This document shows, one piece after another, positions 9,949 through 22,665 of a stretch of DNA of 64,000 nucleotides. The DNA is taken from contig JAQFVV010006305.1 in NCBI GenBank assembly GCA_028023455.1, forward strand, positions 3,277,001 to 3,341,000, read 5' to 3'. A program made the position numbers and the translations under genes. Numbering within the stretch: the first letter of the stretch is position 1; each line of letters begins with the position of its first letter. This stretch comes from Epiperipatus broadwayi. Taxonomy: Eukaryota; Onychophora; Udeonychophora; Euonychophora; Peripatidae. The notes beneath the pieces were generated by a model. The model had not been told where the DNA came from, did not search any database, and saw only the letters and a program-made list of their open reading frames with translations.

Positions 9949-10006
9949 ATTCCTGTCTTTCACTGACGATAGCAAATAGCTTGAAATCATGATCTGAAAG
10001 TGGAAT
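9949..10006 (+). ncRNA. Type I hammerhead ribozyme, array copy
   Basis: Core CTGACGA at 9963-9969, 408 bp spacing, intact. Confidence 0.85.
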
Positions 10007-10356
10007 TATAGTTAGAGATAGTGAATACTAACTACTCTGACGTTTATGTAAACGAAAATACGCTTGATAGGTGTTTTTGGTAGGACGCCATCTGTGGACA
10101 TAAATACAAGCGTTAGCAAGTTTTTTAACTTGCATTTTTGTTTATCATAAATGTACCTTTGAGGTCTTTCTTGCAATGATATAGATTGCAGAGGCTTCTA
10201 CTATGTGGTGATGCTGAACTGAGATCAGACCCATATAGCTATCTGGTTTGCTATGCTGAGTTTGAAGACATTACGTGTCTAAAAAATTCACGCTTGCAAG
10301 CTGAATAGAAATTGTTTCATAAACGCTCAGAGTTTGTATTTAGATCTAGTTTCTTT

Positions 10357-10414
10357 ATTCCTGTCTTTCACTGACGATAGCAAATAGCTTGAAATCATGA
10401 TCTGAAAGTGGAAT
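10357..10414 (+). ncRNA. Type I hammerhead ribozyme, last array copy
   Basis: Core CTGACGA at 10371-10377, intact. The array stops about 90 bp further on, at CCATCTGTGGA followed by (TA)n. Confidence 0.85.
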
Positions 10415-10507
10415 TATAGTTAGAGATAGTGAATACTAACTACTCTGACGTTTATGTAAACGAAAATACGCTTGATAGGTGTTTTTGGTAGGACGCCATC
10501 TGTGGAT

Positions 10508-11102
10508 ATATATATATGTAATGAGGGTTAGTATTATCCTTGTCTTATTTTAAATTGCAAGACTAAATATACTATTTTCAGGGTTATATTAATTATATTG
10601 TATCTCTCAGGGTATGCTTTATTTTAAAATCAAGACCCTATATTAACAGCATCAGTTATTATATAATAGTCAGAGAAAAAAAGGTTTAATTTAGAAAATG
10701 CCATTCCCTCTTCAAAGTCAATCTAGACAAAGCAAGAGAAGGTTAAAACTATTTAAATACAATACAAAGCATATAATTCAAATGGCATTAACAAATAGAT
10801 ATATGTTATGTTATGATTGGGTATATATGTGTGTATGCGCATATATAATATTTGCCACTCATTCACAATATAATAAATATATATGTGTGTAATAAAAATT
10901 TCTTGAAATATTATATAATCTTAAGTTTAATTAAAAAAAATAATTACAATAATACGCAGTTAATGTTTATTATAAATTCTTGAATAAAAGATGGGAATTC
11001 CTGAAAGCACAGAGGTATCTTGTTATAATTAATATTGTTTTAAAAAAATAAATAGTATAAATATATAACCAAAAATTCAATAGATGTTCTATTCTAAAAT
11101 CA
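10508..11102. other. AT-rich spacer, no gene seen
   Basis: A short (TA)n tract at the array edge, then AT-rich sequence without a credible open frame on either strand. Confidence 0.5.
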
Positions 11103-11440
11103 TTATAGCCTATATGGAAGACTTCCTGAAAGGGTGTTTATCGTGAACTTGAGCATGGGTTTCATAGGAGTGATAGACCTGGTTCATATCTCCAAAATAA
11201 TCTAAAGAGGCATCACACTATTTGTTTTCATTGGGAAGATATATCAGACATTATAATACATTGGAGAACCACAGTCAGACATGGTGTTGAATTTTTTCAG
11301 AAAAAAAAGTTTTCTGCTGAGAAATCCAAAGGACAATATCTAAAATATCAAATACAGAGAAAAATGGACTGTGTTTTAGATGTGAATGAATTTGTGGTTC
11401 ACAGACTGGTTTGTATAGACATCGTAAGTCTCATATCTAG
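11103..11440 (+). pseudogene. Non-LTR retrotransposon 3' end with zinc-finger tail (remnant)
   Basis: Plus-strand translation in shifting frames gives LYGRLPER, then RPGSYLQNNLKRHHTI, then HWEDISDIIIHWRTTVRHGV, then KKKFSAEKSKGQ. A +1 frame then gives a C2H2-like end: C-F-R-C-E-stop-I-C-G-S-Q-T-G-L-Y-R-H-R-K-S-H. This matches the C-terminal region shared by many animal LINE polyproteins, which read roughly L-Y-G-x-L, G-R-P-x-x-R-Y-K-D-x-x-K, W-x-x-x-A-x-D-R-x-x-W-R, and end in C-x-x-C-G-R-x-C-x-S-x-x-G-L-x-x-H. Reverse transcriptase and endonuclease are absent. Frameshifts and stops make it a dead, 5'-truncated copy. I cannot name the clade. Confidence 0.55.
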
Positions 11441-12949
11441 AATAGTTATGTTTTCTCTTTCTTTCTCTTTTCTTTGGAGTTTGGATGGCTATATTCATTT
11501 ATGAATGACTGTTACTGTGTAATCAAGTTAAAACCAGACAAAGCGTACTCAATATTTGAGGCTATGGAGAGTGGAAACACATAATAAGCACTATACTTGT
11601 CAAAACAGAATTGATAAATCACTTATAGCTTCTAGAGGTGGAAATGCCTTGCTAGACAATGAAAAATATAATGAAAACCACTGGACACTCAGATTTTACT
11701 CTGCCAATTTTTACTTGACTATAACAATTTAGATTAAAGCAAAATGAAATTCTTTTTGACAAATGATCCCTACAACAATTTGGAGTTTTCGGGCATTTGG
11801 AAATGACACCTGCTTGCATTACAAAAATCTTTATGATAAATTATGTCACTTTTTTGCAAATACTAATGCTATGCAGTATTAGATCTTCTTGCACAATATT
11901 ATAATAGATTTTTCAATGTATATAATAATCAGCTGCATTTAGATTATAATTATACCTCTTTAAATTACATTAATGTTTCTATGTACTATAAATTTGAATA
12001 CTGAGTTGCATCTTTTGCCATGAAACATGTCTTTATAAACATCCTATTGAACCCTGTATGCTTTTGCAGCTTACAATTGCTGGCTGTTAAAATTAATGAT
12101 TTGAATATCTTAACTAATGAATCACAATTGGTAATTTACATATTGATTTATGAAACATTTCAAGAAAGATAGAATAATTTCTAATTTAAACAAATTGCTA
12201 AAAAACAAGGAAAAGGGTGAACAATGATTAAAATTTTTAGTATTAGAAACTCATTCAAATAACAGCACACTCAATTTTCTTGTGATTATTATCTCATATT
12301 ATTAAAAAAAATAAAGGTATTTTCAAATTTCTAACTTTTATAATATCATTTATGAGTAAATATATATATTTTTATTTCATATTATGTTTCAGAAGAAAAG
12401 TTGTAACTTTCTTTTATGGATAGCCATAAATAATGTATCAGCATTTCACAATTATATAATTTTTATTTTTTTATTTCATTTTAAATTGACATGATAATAA
12501 GTGAAAAATATAAACTGGCATTACAGTAAGTGATAAAAACTATTCTCTACCACTCACTGAAATCATTATAGAAATTCTGATACAATAATATTTGACACCA
12601 GTGAATTTTCTAGTGGAAAAATAACAATGAGAAGCAATAAAATGAATGGATCTTATGATTAAAAAATTAATTCTCTTTGAAAAGTCTAAAATAAGTGAAT
12701 GTCATATTATACTGGAGAAATATAATTATATACACAACTTTTCACTTCTTTTTCTTTTTAAATTATAGCTCCATGATAATAAATATATAAATTCAACATT
12801 CCTTTTCTTTTTAAAACTTGTTTTTATTCCAAACTATAATTTTCTTTCTCTTCCATACAACGTTTCAACTACATTCTGTAGTCATTATCAAGAAATGCTA
12901 TTCATATTATTTCCAAAATTTGAAATTAATAATTACACTTGCTACTACT
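11441..12949. other. AT-rich DNA, no gene seen
   Basis: No coding-like frame and no obvious repeat structure beyond homopolymer runs. Confidence 0.5.
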
Positions 12950-13020
12950 GCTATTACAACTACTACTGCCACCACCACCACTACCGCTGCTGCTACTGCT
13001 ACTGCTATTAATAATAATAA
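12950..13020. repeat. Imperfect trinucleotide array (ACT/ACC/GCT/AAT)
   Basis: Mixed triplets reading T and A in one frame. This is low-complexity DNA; the short open frame across it is not a gene. Confidence 0.85.
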
Positions 13021-13559
13021 TTCAGTTGCAATATTGTCATCTTCATCATCGATAACATAATAGAAGAGGTTATTCACTATGGAAACTTAAGATAATATAA
13101 AATTCTGCAGCAAAACTAAAATCTTGAAGCATACTATAATTTTTTCTGAGATATTCAAGTAATTATAAAATAAACCACATACTATATTCTTAATAGTTTA
13201 TACTATTTATATGAAATAGGAGAAAAATGCTATTAGTTAGAAGAAATCAAATAAACATGAAACATTTCAGATAGTTTCACTAATAGAGCTTAATATGAAA
13301 AAAAATACATTTAACTATTTATTCCAATGTATTTATTTTGAAGACGGGTAGTATCTTGAAAACTAATTAACACATTTTATTACATCAATCGGAGAAAAAC
13401 TATGAGTATTATTATAATAAATATCAAAACTATGAGTATTATAAAAAAAGTAGTTTTTACAAGACTTAGATTCTAGTGCTAATTTATTGGAATTTTAAAT
13501 ATTCTACATCTATAAAAAAATTTCAGATTATATCAGACATATAGTTGCTTCTTCTTTTT

Positions 13560-13602
13560 TATCATCATCATCATCATCATTATCATCATCATCATCATCA
13601 TA

Positions 13603-13658
<56 letters not shown>

Positions 13659-13679
13659 TACAACTACTACTACTACTAT
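13560..13679. repeat. (ATC)n(ATT)n(ACT)n compound trinucleotide array
   Basis: ATC units grade into ATT and then ACT units over about 120 bp. Confidence 0.95.
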
Positions 13680-16058
13680 ATATAGCACTGACATTATGTC
13701 TGGGTTTATATACCAGTTTTTAGGAAATATGAGTAATTCAGTAATCTGTAGTATTTCTAAAAAAGCTTGTGGTGATAATCTATTTTTCTATGTATTTCTA
13801 GCTTATAGAAGATATTCAGGCAAAAATGTCAGTGCTGTGATAATAAATAAACATATGCAAAAAAATCTCACTAGATTTTATTGATATATTTTATCAATAA
13901 ACTTCACTTTAGCATACAGACACTTATATATAAAATAAAAACTAGCTAAAATAATCCACTGTCCTCTTTTTTTTTCAACACCAATCTTTCTGAAAAATGC
14001 ACATTAATCTACTGTTTTGAAAATTACAAGTTAATTTTCAGAGCAGGTAAAAACTAGAAGAGTAATCTATTGAAAAAGATAGAAAAACACTCATTTTTTG
14101 TAATATATTATTGACAAAGACCCCAGCATTATTCTATAAAAAATAGTGAAACAGAATACATTATGAGAATAATCAACTACTATTCAATGAGGGTTTATTT
14201 ACTAGTCAATAATTGAAACAGTAGTTGAAATAATTATAAATTGGCTATTTAGTAATAATTATTAAGCCTGTCTAAATTATATTTATGATAAAAATATCTT
14301 AAAAAATATATTAATTCTAGAAAGCAATGTTTTTTAAGATTATACTACTTTTAACAATATTAACTTATTGCTATTCAAAAAGACGCCTTAAAAAAGTACA
14401 GAAATAAATAAAACAAAATGCAGAATACTAAAAACTAATGCCTCAGAAATGAAGCATGAATACAAAGCTTTTTGTGTATTGTTTGTCAATGGAATATTTT
14501 AAAAAATAAAACAAAATGGTAGTATGAATAAACTTTAAGGGAAAAAAAGTCTCCCAAATAAATAAAGGATTATCACTTTAGATTATATATTTAGTTGCTC
14601 AGGAAGTCATGGGATGTTAAATCATCTAACAATGGAATGAGCACAATTGTTCTATCAACTGATCAAACTAGATTAATTTTTACAACAATTGGAATTGATC
14701 CAGAATTCTTTAAATTAAGTCTGATGTTATAACCAGTAAGATCTATTCAGGAAAAAATCATAATAAACTCAAAAAGGTTTAAAATTATTAATCCAATTTC
14801 TTGTAATAACTGCTGAATGTATTTTCCATGCATTCTTAAAGTAAAAACAATTAATATGAAGTAATATAATGTTGAATGCCATTTCAAAATGTAGATAAGT
14901 GAAAACAAGATATTACTTCACTGAAATAGAAAACAGAACATATATAAAGTATAAAAATTGTTAATACTTAATTATATAGCTACTATTTCAATGTTGAGTT
15001 AATACGAAAGCATATATTGTTAGTATATAATATTTTTCACTATGAATAAATGGCCCATCTGAGTTTCTGTGAAGGTTAATGATATGGTAAGATTAAGATG
15101 AGGAATGTACTGATAAAAATTTACTGAACTTGAAAACAACTTATTAAGTAATGCAATTTGGTTGCTTTTCTAAATAAATTTTTATTTCCTGTTTTTAATT
15201 TTGTCTTTAAAATATTAAAATTTTTTGTTTAAATTTGATTTTTCATTATCTTGATTTTAGAAATAACTTTTCTTTTTATAAAAAAAAACAAACTACTATA
15301 TATTTTTGCAGTAATGACATATTGAGAAACTGCATGATTTTAAGCTCTCTTAATCTTTTTGTTTTGACTATAAACTTTTAAATAGGGTAAAAATAATGGC
15401 ACAATTTAGATACCTGCAATATAAATTAATCATAAGCCAAAAAGTTATTTGTTTTTGGAGTTACTGCAAACTAAAATTAAAGTAAAACATAAAACATCAT
15501 TCTCAAAGTATTAACTGTTTTCAGAAAACTATGTAATTCTAAAGCACTGATTGACTTCAAATTCTGATGAAAATGTATAATAACATCTAATTGCCTTATT
15601 TGCATCATGCATCATTTATATATTACATCATGTCAATTATATAAGCACACCTGTACTGCATAACTTTATTTAGCACTATGATTCTGACAGTGTTTTGACA
15701 AAAGCTGGATCAGTGCATTTAATTAGTTTATGTTTTATTATACTTTTTCATTCGAACTCAAAGTCAATAAGTGTTTTAGAATTAAATAATATATCATATA
15801 TAATTAGGATCCAAGGTGAAACACACAATAAATAACATGAAAACATCAACCACTAAAATTCTCACAACAGTCAATAAGTTAAAAGCCTCAAATATTTTTT
15901 GTGCTTAGTATGATAAAATCCTCTTTATTTGACATATTTTGAAATAAACTAAGTTATTATTAATATCTGTTCATATATTATTAATAAAAATTTGTATAAA
16001 CATATATAATGACATCTAAATGTTCACCAGATATCAAGATGGATTTCATGATTTTTTA
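13680..16058. other. AT-rich DNA, no gene seen
   Basis: Only short open frames without coding character; no repeat family recognised. Confidence 0.5.
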
Positions 16059-16189
<131 letters not shown>

Positions 16190-18249
16190 TTTACCAATTG
16201 AATTGCCTGTGATGGTATATGCCATAAGCAATGTTAAACAATCAGGACATGTAAATTACTCATTAAACCTATTTACTAACTAGTTACTAGTTAAATGATT
16301 TAAAGAATTAATTCAGTTTCATTAATAAAAATATAATAATTAATTACTGTATTATTTTTAAAATATGCATTTAACAATTGATAATTAATTTCGTAATTAA
16401 AAAAAACATCACCTGCTTGTAATGTGAAAATAAATAAATAAATAAACTAGGATTTAATTTTCCAAATAAAATGAAATATTTTTGTGAAAGCAGGTGGAAA
16501 ATTTAATTATATCTTTAAAATTAACTTATTATAAAATCATCAAAAATCCATTTATCAAATAAGTCCAATTTATAATCATCAGATTTAACTTAAGAACTAT
16601 TACAATAAAATCCTAGAATATTCCATTCTTAATCTGAAAACAGATGAAGCACTGAAGTAGCAGCTGAATCCTTGAAAAGAAAGTGACAGTTTAAAATACT
16701 GTGTTTTAAACTGACATAAATGATACAAATGGGATACCTGAAAAAAAAAACTGAAAGGATTTTCTTTCTGTTGACAGGGTACATGATAAAGCCACTATTT
16801 TTCAGATGTCCTGATTTTCTAATTTATCAACTACGATTTTGCACAGACTATACATAATTATATATGTGTAATATAAATTTAAGTTAATAAAAAGAAGTAA
16901 ACAATATTATTCAATGTTATAAGTTTACAAAAAAAAGATTATATTTCATTTTCTAGTTAAATGATTGTTTTTCTTATAGTGTCATATTGGTTAACACATC
17001 TGCTTAGGATTTTTTTAAATATAGGGAGCCCGCAATCAAGGCAAACATTATTCACTTATTGCTTAGTAAATGGAATATCAAGATATTCTTAGCTTAAAGA
17101 TAAAAAAAGTTATAAACAACATCTAGCATTAAATTTATTTGACAAGTAGTCTTTCTTCATTTTCTGTTTCTAGCAATGGGACGTTAAAGATGTCTTTACC
17201 ATGAAATAGGCTATTTTAAGATCGTTTTATCTTTTACCATATACATACACACATTAGTAAAACAGATTATATTGATAGATCTTATAAAACAAAAGAGGGA
17301 TTTATCAAATATATAAAAAGAGTGTGATAAAAATTTATACATGCAGTCCACTAGAGGGAGCCTGGGATTCCAGTTTTTGCTGTTTCAGGCTTCCTGTTCT
17401 ATTCACCAAAGTCATAGTCCATTGTTGGATTCATAAACAAAAAGGTTACCAAAATGTAAGTGAATGTCTGTTTTATTGTTTTTTCATCTTTAGAAGAAAT
17501 TTTGAAACAGTTTTCATTCAATGATAATTGAAATTATCTATCATTCCATTTTATGCAATGGATGCAATTAGAAAGAGACAAAAGCTAGCTTAAATAATTC
17601 TTGGAATCATTAAAATATTATAAACCTTTTAAAAATAATTTTAAATGAAACCAAATATTTTTAAAAAGAATAGACACTAGAAATCCTAATTTTATTAATA
17701 GAATAAACAGGAAATAGGAAATTCATTTGCACATCAAATCTCATAGAAAACATGGAATATAATATGTTAGCAATGATGGTTTTAAGAATTTTATCTTTGC
17801 ATCAGATTTTAGCAGTGTTAAACAAGTTTCAATTATTAAATCAATCTCAATTTTGGAAGTGAACATTATAGAAAATAACCTAAGCTATCACACTTATCAA
17901 AAATCAGATTTCTCCGATGATCAGGACAGAAGTTATCACTCCCCTTCCGGTGGATTGCCCCCCCCCCCTAAAAAATCAATAAATAAAAATTTTTCAAATC
18001 AACACAAAACTACAATGAAATGATTCCTGAGCTAAAAAATAATGATCTAAAGACAAAAATGAGTACAAATGATGTTTTAGACCTAAACAGAAACTTTGAA
18101 GCTACAAATTAATCATACTTTTCAAGCAATAATTATTGAGAATTTTCCAAAGTTTAACAACAAACTTTCAGATTATTGTATCATTCATTACTAACCAAAA
18201 CCTAAAATTCAATCAAAAAAAGCAGAATCCAACTAGTATCAACAAAGAA
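16190..18249. other. AT-rich DNA, no gene seen
   Basis: No coding-like frame, RNA gene or repeat family recognised. A C-run of about nine bases lies near 17960. Confidence 0.5.
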
Positions 18250-19370
18250 AAATCATTGTGAATCCTGAAGGACTTTGGTTGGTGGGTTTAACAGCTGCTG
18301 TGAACATTTGCAGACACAGGAATCTGATGATGATCAAGGGCAGATGTTCAGCTCCATTGACCTCAGAATGCAAGATGATATGGACATACTATTTATTCCC
18401 ATGTTGTACATGTAAATCTAGCTTGATTTCAAGACTACATGAATTAAATGTTGTATTGGTGGGTGTGAGTTTGCACTCCTTCTCCTCAAGTGTGGTGATA
18501 GTGGTCATAAGGGGCTTGGTTCATTTGGAGGGATGATCGACGATCATTGTCTAGCCTGGGAAAACCTGCTGGGAAGGTGAAAGTCACTACCTTCACATGG
18601 ACTTTGCCACGAAAAGCTACTGCACCCCTTGATGGATTATTTGATAGGTCAGTGTTCATTTGCACTCGCTATCATTAGGTTTCATTTGTTAGTTTTAAAT
18701 TTAGTGCATTTGTAAAGTGGTTGGTCTATTTTGAGCTACCACCATTTTTTTTGTAACATGGATGGAGTTCTGTTTTGTGGGCATGGGTCTGCACTCCCTT
18801 TTTTCTTCAGGGGTGGCTGGTTGTAGACATTAGGTATCTGGTTTATGGTGTGGGCTGTTAACAATTTTGCCACTAACCAGAACACCTGCTGGAGGGCTAC
18901 ACAGTCAAAGTTGGTGATATTCCTGCTCTGGTTGGCTGCTGTGTCTCTGATAGGCTGGTTTTGGGCAGTCTCGATCTGGTTCTTTACTTATTACTTCTTA
19001 GTTTTTACCCAAGTTGGCTTTCCAATTCTGGGCAGGTAGACCGATTGTGGTTCCTGCTCATTTGGACTGCTAATTGGGAGGCAGAGGTATTCAGAATTGT
19101 CTTGACATGGCTCGGATATGGTTTGAGAGTCTATTGCTTGGTGAACTTGGGACTTGGACCTCACTGCCTGTTGGGGTGATTGGCACAATGCTGGACCACC
19201 TATTCAGCTGAAGCATTTGAGTGTTTGCCTCAGGGTCCCAGGGGTGAGACCATTGGGTGATGGTTAACTTCTCGATGGCTGGGCCATGTGGATCCACATA
19301 CAGATACACATTAATCACATTACAGCAATTTTTATGGATGTAATTATCTTTGAGCATATGTACATTTTAC
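18250..19370. repeat. GC-richer, GT-skewed degenerate tandem region
   Basis: Base composition rises sharply here and the plus strand is rich in G and T. A block starting GTGGGTGTGAGTTTGCACTCC at 18458 recurs as GTGGGCATGGGTCTGCACTCC near 18777. In both cases CCTGCTGG follows a little downstream, which suggests a degenerate ~320-bp tandem unit. Several short overlapping frames exist on both strands (for example 88 codons on minus at 19357-19091), but they disagree and none resembles a known family. I read it as an old satellite or unrecognised transposon piece, not a gene. Confidence 0.5.
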
Positions 19371-19479
19371 CTTGTTACTTTGAATCACTGTGTAATCCTT
19401 AATGGGTAAGTGTACCCAAAATTTTTGTAGTCTTTTATTAGTAAAGGTTACTTTGAGAAATTTTTTTATATACATTTAG

Positions 19480-19483
<4 letters not shown>

Positions 19484-19547
<64 letters not shown>
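19484..19547. repeat. (TA)n microsatellite
   Basis: TA repeats interrupted once by TGTT. Confidence 0.95.
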
Positions 19548-19550
<3 letters not shown>

Positions 19551-19559
19551 GTACTTATG

Positions 19560-21140
19560 TATTAGTTCAGCAGTGATAAATGTCACAGGCACAAATAAAT
19601 GTGTATATAAAGATCCAATTAAATACATTTACAATCTTCTAAACAAAATAAATTAAGTTTTGGGTATTTTGGTATTATTCCTGCTATGACATATTACTCC
19701 ACTGATGTATTATTCTAAGTTAGCAATCAGTTTAAAATAACACCTATAAAAATGAGCAGACAAACTGAATTGATAAAATTTGTTTGCAGATCTCATGCAG
19801 ATATTCTTTTAAACATATCATAAACATATATTAATAAGTCATGTGTAATACTGAACTTCAAATCTAAAAAAAATGGATATATATATTCATTATGGAAAAT
19901 GAAAAAAAAAAACCACACTGTGAAGCTTTAATATTTTTGTGACTTTTTATTATGACACTTGGTCCCATCAAAGCCATCATTTCCCCTCCTGGGATTATAT
20001 AACCCTTTATAATATCATAAACACCCAGCACTTATATTACCAAACTTCAAATCTAAAAAAAAAACAAATCTTAGTTCTGATGATGGAAAGATATATTTAT
20101 TATGGAAAAAAAAATATAAAAAAAAACCCTGAAACGTTTTTTAAATGGAGATCTGTGATAAAGTTTTAGCTTAATGCTTTTTTTAATTAAAAAAAAGGTG
20201 AACTGTAAGATAAAGTTTTAGCTTTATCAAAAAATGGCAAACTGTAAGTTTAACCTTATACTTCAATTTTTTTTTTTTTTTAAAAAAAAACATATATAAA
20301 GGTTTAGCAAATAAAAAAATCACAAATATATGTTTTAACTGAAAATGCATTTTTAAATATAAAACTGTATTACTTACAAATAATCTGGAATAAAAGTTTG
20401 TGTTTCTTCATCTTTTTATTTATTTGAAATTTGGTATTACACATAGTGGCCATTTATGATGGCACAAAGTGCTGTATTAATTTGGAAGGGGGAAGAATGT
20501 TTTTGACTGCTGAAATAAAAACTCACAAAAATTACTGTATTAAAAACTCACAACTATCTGTTTTTATTTAGTATCATATGTGTTTTTTCCTTTTGATAGC
20601 ACAGAGTCACTAAAAGTAAAAAAGCACAAAAGCACACAGGTCAGTGTGTTTTACAACTTGGGGATATGTATATATGTGAAAAGTTCATAACATACATATA
20701 TTTGACATTGATTACTCATGCCAGGATTCTAGAATGGCATGACATCATAAACAAAAACTTTGAATAATTATTATCAAATAAAAACATCACCAAAGTAATA
20801 CTTCATAGCAGGAATAATACCAAAGTATCTAATTTAGTATGTGAATATTCCAGAAATGAACTTTTTTGTATGCTGGTTACCATTTGTAATAAATTTAGAT
20901 TGTTAAAAGTTTACTTGTTGGAAGATCATTTCTCCCAAAAATGTAAATGCATATTTGCTTTAATTCCACTAAATAAAATTATAGGTTACTATTTTTCAAA
21001 ATAAAAAAACAATCTTTAAAAATTTAGATGATAGGAAGATAATTTCTTACAAAAATGTAAATCCACGGTAGTAGACATTTGTATCATTTCCAGTAAATAA
21101 AATTATAGATCATTTTTGCAAGTAAATATTGCAGGACTGA
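19560..21140. repeat. Mosaic of short duplicated and inverted repeats
   Basis: GGTATTATTCCTGCTATGA near 19670 recurs inverted near 20800. A block starting AACTTCAAATCTAAAAAAAA occurs near 19855 and again near 20045. A ~118-bp direct duplication spans about 20890-21005 and 21015-21135, with shared AAAAATGTAAATSCA and TAAATAAAATTATAG landmarks. This looks like a decayed transposon; no protein is recognisable. Confidence 0.5.
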
Positions 21141-21770
21141 TACGTACATGAAATCTTACTGCTGGACTAATATGTAAAATTATAAAATTATATTGTAAAA
21201 AAAAATTACAGAAAAATGCAAATTTTGTGATTCAATTAATAGAATTTTGAAGATTATTTAATTTTATAAAATAAAGGCTTATGATAATCAAGATAAATAA
21301 GTAGAATACAAAATAAGAATTCATCAGAAAGCAATTATTAGAATTACAATAACTAGACTAAAATAGATAGTGGAGAAGGAAGAGTGGGATATGTTATGAG
21401 TGAAAATATCAAAAGCAGAATTCAACAAAAAAAAAACCTCCAGCTCACAAAAGTTGAAGTCAATTTAACTTTTTTTAAAAAAAAAAAATTATATATTTGC
21501 TAAGATGAGTATGCATAAAAGTTTGAAGATTTCCTTTACCGCCTAAGAAATATTAAAAAAAACCTCCAAGTTGAACTAAAAACACTACTGCATAAAATCA
21601 AACTGCATAAAAGCAAACTAAATATCATTTTTAAAAATGATAAATTATATACAATGCCAGAGATTCAACAATACAAATAAAAGACAAAACAAATTCTCTC
21701 CTAAAATAATAAAACAAAAAATATCTAATTTAAAATAAAATCTAATCAATCACTCTTAAAACCAGATAAA

Positions 21771-22290
21771 ACTCTCCATACAGTAGTGCCACTCAGTGTA
21801 AGCCAGAGTAATCAATGGATACAAGAAAGTTTATGCATAAAATCTCTATCTAGTGCCTATTTATCCAATATCCCCAGACTAGTTTCTAGCTTGTGGATTT
21901 CATTAGTGAGAAACCTTGGATCTGAGAGCACTGCACCTAGATCTTAGGATCTAATGCAATCCTGTAGTAGCCACCTTTTATCTCTACTTAACTACAAAAC
22001 TATGAGTCTAAAATTGAAAACATTATTTTCAATCCAAGTGCATTAGCGTATATAGACATATAGATCTGAACTCAGTTCAGTAGCCATACATTTTGGTGTC
22101 TTTGGTTCTTTAATAACCATAGCCACCACTATCCTCTTAGGCAGGATTGTTATTAAACCACTAAACATCACATGATCCCCACTTTTTATGTTTGCTCAAG
22201 CTGTTAAAAACATGCAAAACTCTCCATACAATAGTGTCACTCAGTGCAAGTCAGGGAAATCAATGGATACAAAAATATTTGTACATGTGT
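21771..22290 (-). repeat. Family 3 ribozyme repeat (about 1.15 units of ~448 bp)
   Basis: The block starting ACTCTCCATACA at 21771 recurs at 22219, giving a direct period of 448 bp. The family is shared with the insertion at 35083-35443. The minus strand carries a hammerhead ribozyme at 21863-21921. A 29-bp block on the minus strand at 22080-22052 matches family 1 at 24 positions. No protein is encoded. Confidence 0.75.
21863..21921 (-). ncRNA. Type I hammerhead ribozyme, family 3 (slightly decayed)
   Basis: Minus-strand order: ATCCAA (21921-21916), internal loop GGTTT, CTCA (21910-21907), core CTAATGA (21906-21900, canonical CTGATGA with G5 changed to A), stem II with loop CACAA, GAAA (21886-21883), stem III CTAG, cleavage predicted after C21877, TGGG pairing with CTCA, internal loop GATA, TTGGAT pairing perfectly with ATCCAA. 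The G5 change should abolish cleavage in this copy. Confidence 0.65.
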
Positions 22291-22606
22291 CACATGTAAG
22301 GTTAATAAATTAATGATTATTTATAAACGGTCAATATTAAAAAAAAAAATGGAAAGTTTAAAGCTTATCTCCCATTATTTTATTTGCTATTATGTATGAG
22401 AAATGAAAAATGACAAATATGAAAGGAGGCTGGATAATTTTCTTTTAACAATTTAAAATGTAAACCAAAAAAAAAAAAAAGAAAAAAGAAAAACATACTC
22501 ATGTTAGTTAAGCATATTAATTTATTTCCTATACTGAGTTAAAACAACTATAAGAGGAAATAATTACAATAAAACTGAGCACTGATTGTATATATGTGTG
22601 GAGATA

Positions 22607-22665
22607 GTAATCTGGACCAACTGATGATTGTTGGTTCAGCATGAAGTACGTATATTGGCGATTAT
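22607..22665 (+). ncRNA. Type I hammerhead ribozyme, family 2, first of tandem
   Basis: GTAATC (22607-22612), TGGA, CCAA (22617-22620), core CTGATGA (22621-22627), stem II UGUU and AGCA around GGUUC, GAAG (22643-22646), two-base-pair stem III, cleavage predicted after A22654, TTGG pairing with CCAA, C, GATTAT pairing with GTAATC through one G-U. The 15.1 A-to-G change leaves a G-U at 16.1. Confidence 0.75.

Larger units (their letters stand above)
5438..10507. repeat. Family 1 hammerhead-ribozyme satellite array (~12.5 units of 408 bp)
   Basis: A tandem array of a ~408-bp unit in two orientations. About three units run minus (5438 to ~6650), then about nine and a half run plus (to 10507). 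Unit starts on the plus part are 6911, 7319, 7727, 8136, then 8916, 9324, 9732 and 10140, nearly all 408 apart. Units differ at only a few positions, so amplification or homogenisation is recent. Every full unit carries one type I hammerhead ribozyme. Self-cleavage of a multimeric transcript would give 408-nt monomers, as in animal retrozymes and Schistosoma alpha repeats (established); circularisation is inferred. A hairpin GCAAGTT-TTTT-AACTTGC sits near each unit joint. Both array ends abut short (TA)n tracts at the same termini as the old copy at 626-1093. No protein is encoded. Confidence 0.95.

Noticed and set aside
5438-10507. CRISPR-like array
   Set aside because: Units are contiguous 408-bp repeats without unique spacers, in a eukaryotic context.
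19091-19357. 88-codon minus-strand frame in the GC-rich region
   Set aside because: Overlapping frames of similar length exist on both strands and none matches a known family.
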